A stretch of 6,100 bases of DNA. Source: Schlegelella_A sp035493195 (lineage in GTDB: Bacteria > Pseudomonadota > Gammaproteobacteria > Burkholderiales > Burkholderiaceae_C). Below are positions 4,363-6,100 of this stretch, one piece after another. Below the pieces are notes generated by a model that saw only the letters and a program-made list of their open reading frames with translations, was not told where the DNA came from and did no database searches. Made by a program: the position numbers and the translations under genes. The stretch spans positions 1 to 6,100 of the forward strand of contig DATJIM010000442.1 of the NCBI GenBank assembly GCA_035493195.1. Direction: 5' to 3'. Each line of letters starts with the position of its first letter. Within the stretch, counting starts at the first letter, position 1.

Positions 4363-5970
4363 ATGCCCTCGCGCTCGCCATCGCCCGCGCTGGAGCTGCA
4401 GGTCTTCGGCGTGCCTGTCGTGCTCGCGCACGGACGCGAAGCGCGGCTGCCGCTGAAGCGCGCCGTCGCGTTGCTCGCGGTTCTCGCGTTCAACGCCGGG
4501 CCGGTGCCGCGCTCGCAGCTCGCGGCGATGCTCTGGCCCGACGCCGACGAAGCGCAGGCGCGCACGCGGCTGCGGCGGCTCCTCTACACGATCGAGGAAG
4601 CGGTCGGCAGCGGCGTCGTGTCGGCCGACGGCGAGCGCGTCGCGCTCGCGCCGCACGCGCTCGAGGTCGATGCCCTTCGCTTCGCGCAGTTCGCGCGCCG
4701 CGCCGTCGCCGCGGCGACGTTCGACGACCGTGCGCTGGTCGAGGCGCGCGAGTGGATCGCGCGCGCGCGCCGGCCGCTGCTGCAAGGCATCGCGTTCGGC
4801 TCCGAGGCGTTCGACGACTGGCTCAAGTCCGCGTCGATCGAGCACGAGCACCTGCTCGCGCGGCTGCTCGAGCGGCTCGCCGACGCGCTCGGCAGGCGCG
4901 GCGAGTTCGCGTCTGCGCTCGAGCTCGCCGAGGCGCTGATCGCGCTCGACGTCTACCGCGAACCGAGCCACGTCCTCCTGATGCAGCTGCACGCCCTGCA
5001 GGGCCACAGCGCCGGCGTCGAGGCGGCGTACACGCGCTGCGCGGAGGTGCTGCGCGCCGAGTTCGGCATCGCGCCCGGCCCGAGCACCGAGCAGGCGTAT
5101 CAGCGCATCACCGCGGACCTGAAGCGGCTCGCGTCGCACCGCGTCGAGCGGCCGAGCGTGCGCTTCGCCGAAGGCGGCTTCGGCGCGGTCGCGTACACGA
5201 CGCTCGGCGAAGGCGAGCGGGCGCTGGTGATCTCGCCCGGGTTTGTCTGCCACATCGAGATCGCGCTCGAGCATCCGCGTCTGCGCGCGTGCGTCGATGC
5301 GCTGGCCGAGCGCTTTCGCGTGATCCTGTTCGACCGGCGCGGGGTCGGCTTGTCGGAGCGGCTGCGTGCGACCAGCACGCCGGCCGCGATCGCCGCCGAC
5401 ATCGCGGCGATCCTCGACCACGCGGGCGTGGCGCGCGCGTGGCTGTTCGGATCGTCGGAGGGCGGGCTCGGAGCGATGCGGCTCGCGATCGATCGGCCGG
5501 ATCGCGTCGCGGGCCTGTGCCTCTTCGGGTCGCTCGCGCGCGGCTCGGCCGCGCCTGACTATCCGTTCGCGCTTCCCGCTGCCGCGTACGACGTCTGGCT
5601 GCAGCGGCTCGTTGCCGGCTGGGGCGGCCCCGTGGGGATCGAGACGTTCGCGCCGAGCGAGCAGCACGATCCGGCGCTGCGCGCCTGGTGGGCCCGCCTC
5701 GTGCGGCACGCCGCTTCGCCTGGCGGGCTCGAGACGATCCTCGGCGGCCTGCGCGATGCCGACCTGCGTGCAGAGCTCGGCCGCATCGCGGTGCCGACGC
5801 TCGTCATGCACCGGCGCGGCGACCGCGCAGTCCGCTTCGAGGCGGGCGAGCATCTCGCGCGGCACGTCGCCGGCGCGGTGTGGCAGCCGCTCGAAGGCAC
5901 CGACCACTTCTGGTGGTGCGGCGACAGCGCTCCGGTCATCGACGCGATCGTGCGGTTCGCGGCGCGCTGA
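4363..5970 (+). CDS. SARP/BTAD transcriptional regulator fused to an alpha/beta-hydrolase domain
   Basis: This 535-residue cytosolic protein joins a DNA-binding activator to an enzyme fold. Residues 10-105 are an OmpR-like winged helix of the SARP/AfsR type: LKRAVALLAVLAF, then SQLAAMLWPDAD, then a recognition-helix region ARTRLRRLLYTIEEA. Residues about 106-255 are the bacterial transcriptional activation domain, an all-helical TPR-like array closing with EFGIAPGPSTEQAYQ. Residues 265-535 are an alpha/beta hydrolase: SPGFVCHIE (291-299) at the oxyanion-hole strand, FDRRGVGLSE, nucleophile elbow GSSEGG with Ser365, acid Asp487 in HRRGDRAV, and His515 in GTDHFWW. The triad is intact. This hydrolase subtype is the one often found fused to class III adenylate/guanylate cyclase domains, which suggests a sensory or signalling role. 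ATG 4363 is the only start available: there is a TGA in frame at 4318 and no ATG, GTG or TTG between. It is divergent from the methyltransferase operon, its likely target. Domain calls are secure; ligand and target are inference. Confidence 0.9.
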   Translation: MPSRSPSPALELQVFGVPVVLAHGREARLPLKRAVALLAVLAFNAGPVPRSQLAAMLWPDADEAQARTRLRRLLYTIEEAVGSGVVSADGERVALAPHALEVDALRFAQFARRAVAAATFDDRALVEAREWIARARRPLLQGIAFGSEAFDDWLKSASIEHEHLLARLLERLADALGRRGEFASALELAEALIALDVYREPSHVLLMQLHALQGHSAGVEAAYTRCAEVLRAEFGIAPGPSTEQAYQRITADLKRLASHRVERPSVRFAEGGFGAVAYTTLGEGERALVISPGFVCHIEIALEHPRLRACVDALAERFRVILFDRRGVGLSERLRATSTPAAIAADIAAILDHAGVARAWLFGSSEGGLGAMRLAIDRPDRVAGLCLFGSLARGSAAPDYPFALPAAAYDVWLQRLVAGWGGPVGIETFAPSEQHDPALRAWWARLVRHAASPGGLETILGGLRDADLRAELGRIAVPTLVMHRRGDRAVRFEAGEHLARHVAGAVWQPLEGTDHFWWCGDSAPVIDAIVRFAAR

Positions 5971-5987
5971 CGCGCCCGCCTCAGCGC
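5964..5987. terminator. Inverted repeat spanning two convergent stop codons
   Basis: GCGCTGA at 5964-5970, the end of the regulator gene, and TCAGCGC at 5981-5987, the end of the facing gene, pair perfectly over 7 bp around a 10-base loop. Both stop codons lie in the stem. Such a hairpin could halt transcription from both sides in a gap of only 10 bp. There is no proper T-tract (TTGTCCTT from 5994 is the nearest pyrimidine run on the plus strand), so it is a weak call. Confidence 0.25.
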
Positions 5988-6100
5988 TGCGCCTTGTCCT
6001 TCGCGTTCTGCTTCTCGATCGCCTCGCGTGCCTGCCGCCAGTCCGCCTCGCTCCACGTGCGCAGCTCGTAGAAGTTGCCGCCCGTGGCGAGCGCGTGGCC
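5981..6100 (-). CDS. C-terminal end of an unidentified gene, cut by the window edge
   Basis: A minus-strand frame is open from the right edge to a TGA at 5983-5981 and gives the last 39 residues of a protein. The tail contains GGNFYELRTW, then a charged helical end SEADWRQAREAIEKQNAKDKAQR. In nearly every codon the third base is G or C, as in the firm genes here, which supports real coding. The fragment has no cysteine or membrane segment. I do not recognise the family. The gene converges on the regulator gene with 10 bp between the stops, so it is not in its operon. Confidence 0.65.
   Translation of the reverse strand, partial: GHALATGGNFYELRTWSEADWRQAREAIEKQNAKDKAQR

Noticed and set aside
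2983..5907. A 974-codon minus-strand open frame running through the regulator gene into the thioesterase gene
   Set aside because: Only its last part (2983-3501) has family motifs. The rest is arginine-rich antisense translation of the regulator and an out-of-frame reading of the methyltransferase gene, as expected in very GC-rich DNA.

Overview
The window is about 70% G+C or more by eye, with almost every third codon position G or C. It reads as part of the chromosome of a high-GC Gram-negative bacterium. A lipoprotein signal ending LTAC-GGSDS on a secreted esterase is common in beta-proteobacteria such as Burkholderiales, so that group is my best guess, but nothing here fixes the taxon. I see no tRNA, rRNA, CRISPR array, insertion sequence or integrase.

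Layout. Bases 1-190 are non-coding leader with two strong GC hairpins. Bases 191-1960 (+) encode a type-B carboxylesterase with a lipoprotein signal and a complete Ser-Glu-His triad. It converges on a three-gene minus-strand cluster that reads, in order of transcription: an MddA-like integral-membrane methyltransferase (4265 to 3513), a small hotdog-fold thioesterase (3501 to 2983) and a zinc-independent medium-chain quinone-type oxidoreductase (2981 to 1983). The gaps are 11 nt and 1 nt, so this is very likely one operon. Divergent from it, after a 97-bp intergenic region, is a 535-residue protein (4363-5970, +) that joins a SARP-type winged helix and BTAD domain to a catalytically intact alpha/beta-hydrolase domain. 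The right edge holds the last 39 codons of an unidentified minus-strand gene that converges on the regulator gene.

How it may work together. The 97-bp divergent region contains a perfect 10-bp direct repeat with an 11-bp period (4308-4317 and 4319-4328). It lies where the -35 box of the minus-strand operon promoter would be and just upstream of a plausible -10. This is the geometry known for SARP activators. The regulator gene has no Shine-Dalgarno sequence; a TATAAA box sits so close to its ATG that its mRNA could be leaderless, and a perfect 14-bp palindrome abuts that box. The economical reading is a local circuit: a regulator with a hydrolase-fold ligand domain activates a divergent operon for thiol methylation, thioester hydrolysis and quinone/enone reduction. 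The regulator architecture together with this operon is the best candidate here for an undescribed system. The substrate and the regulatory link are inference.
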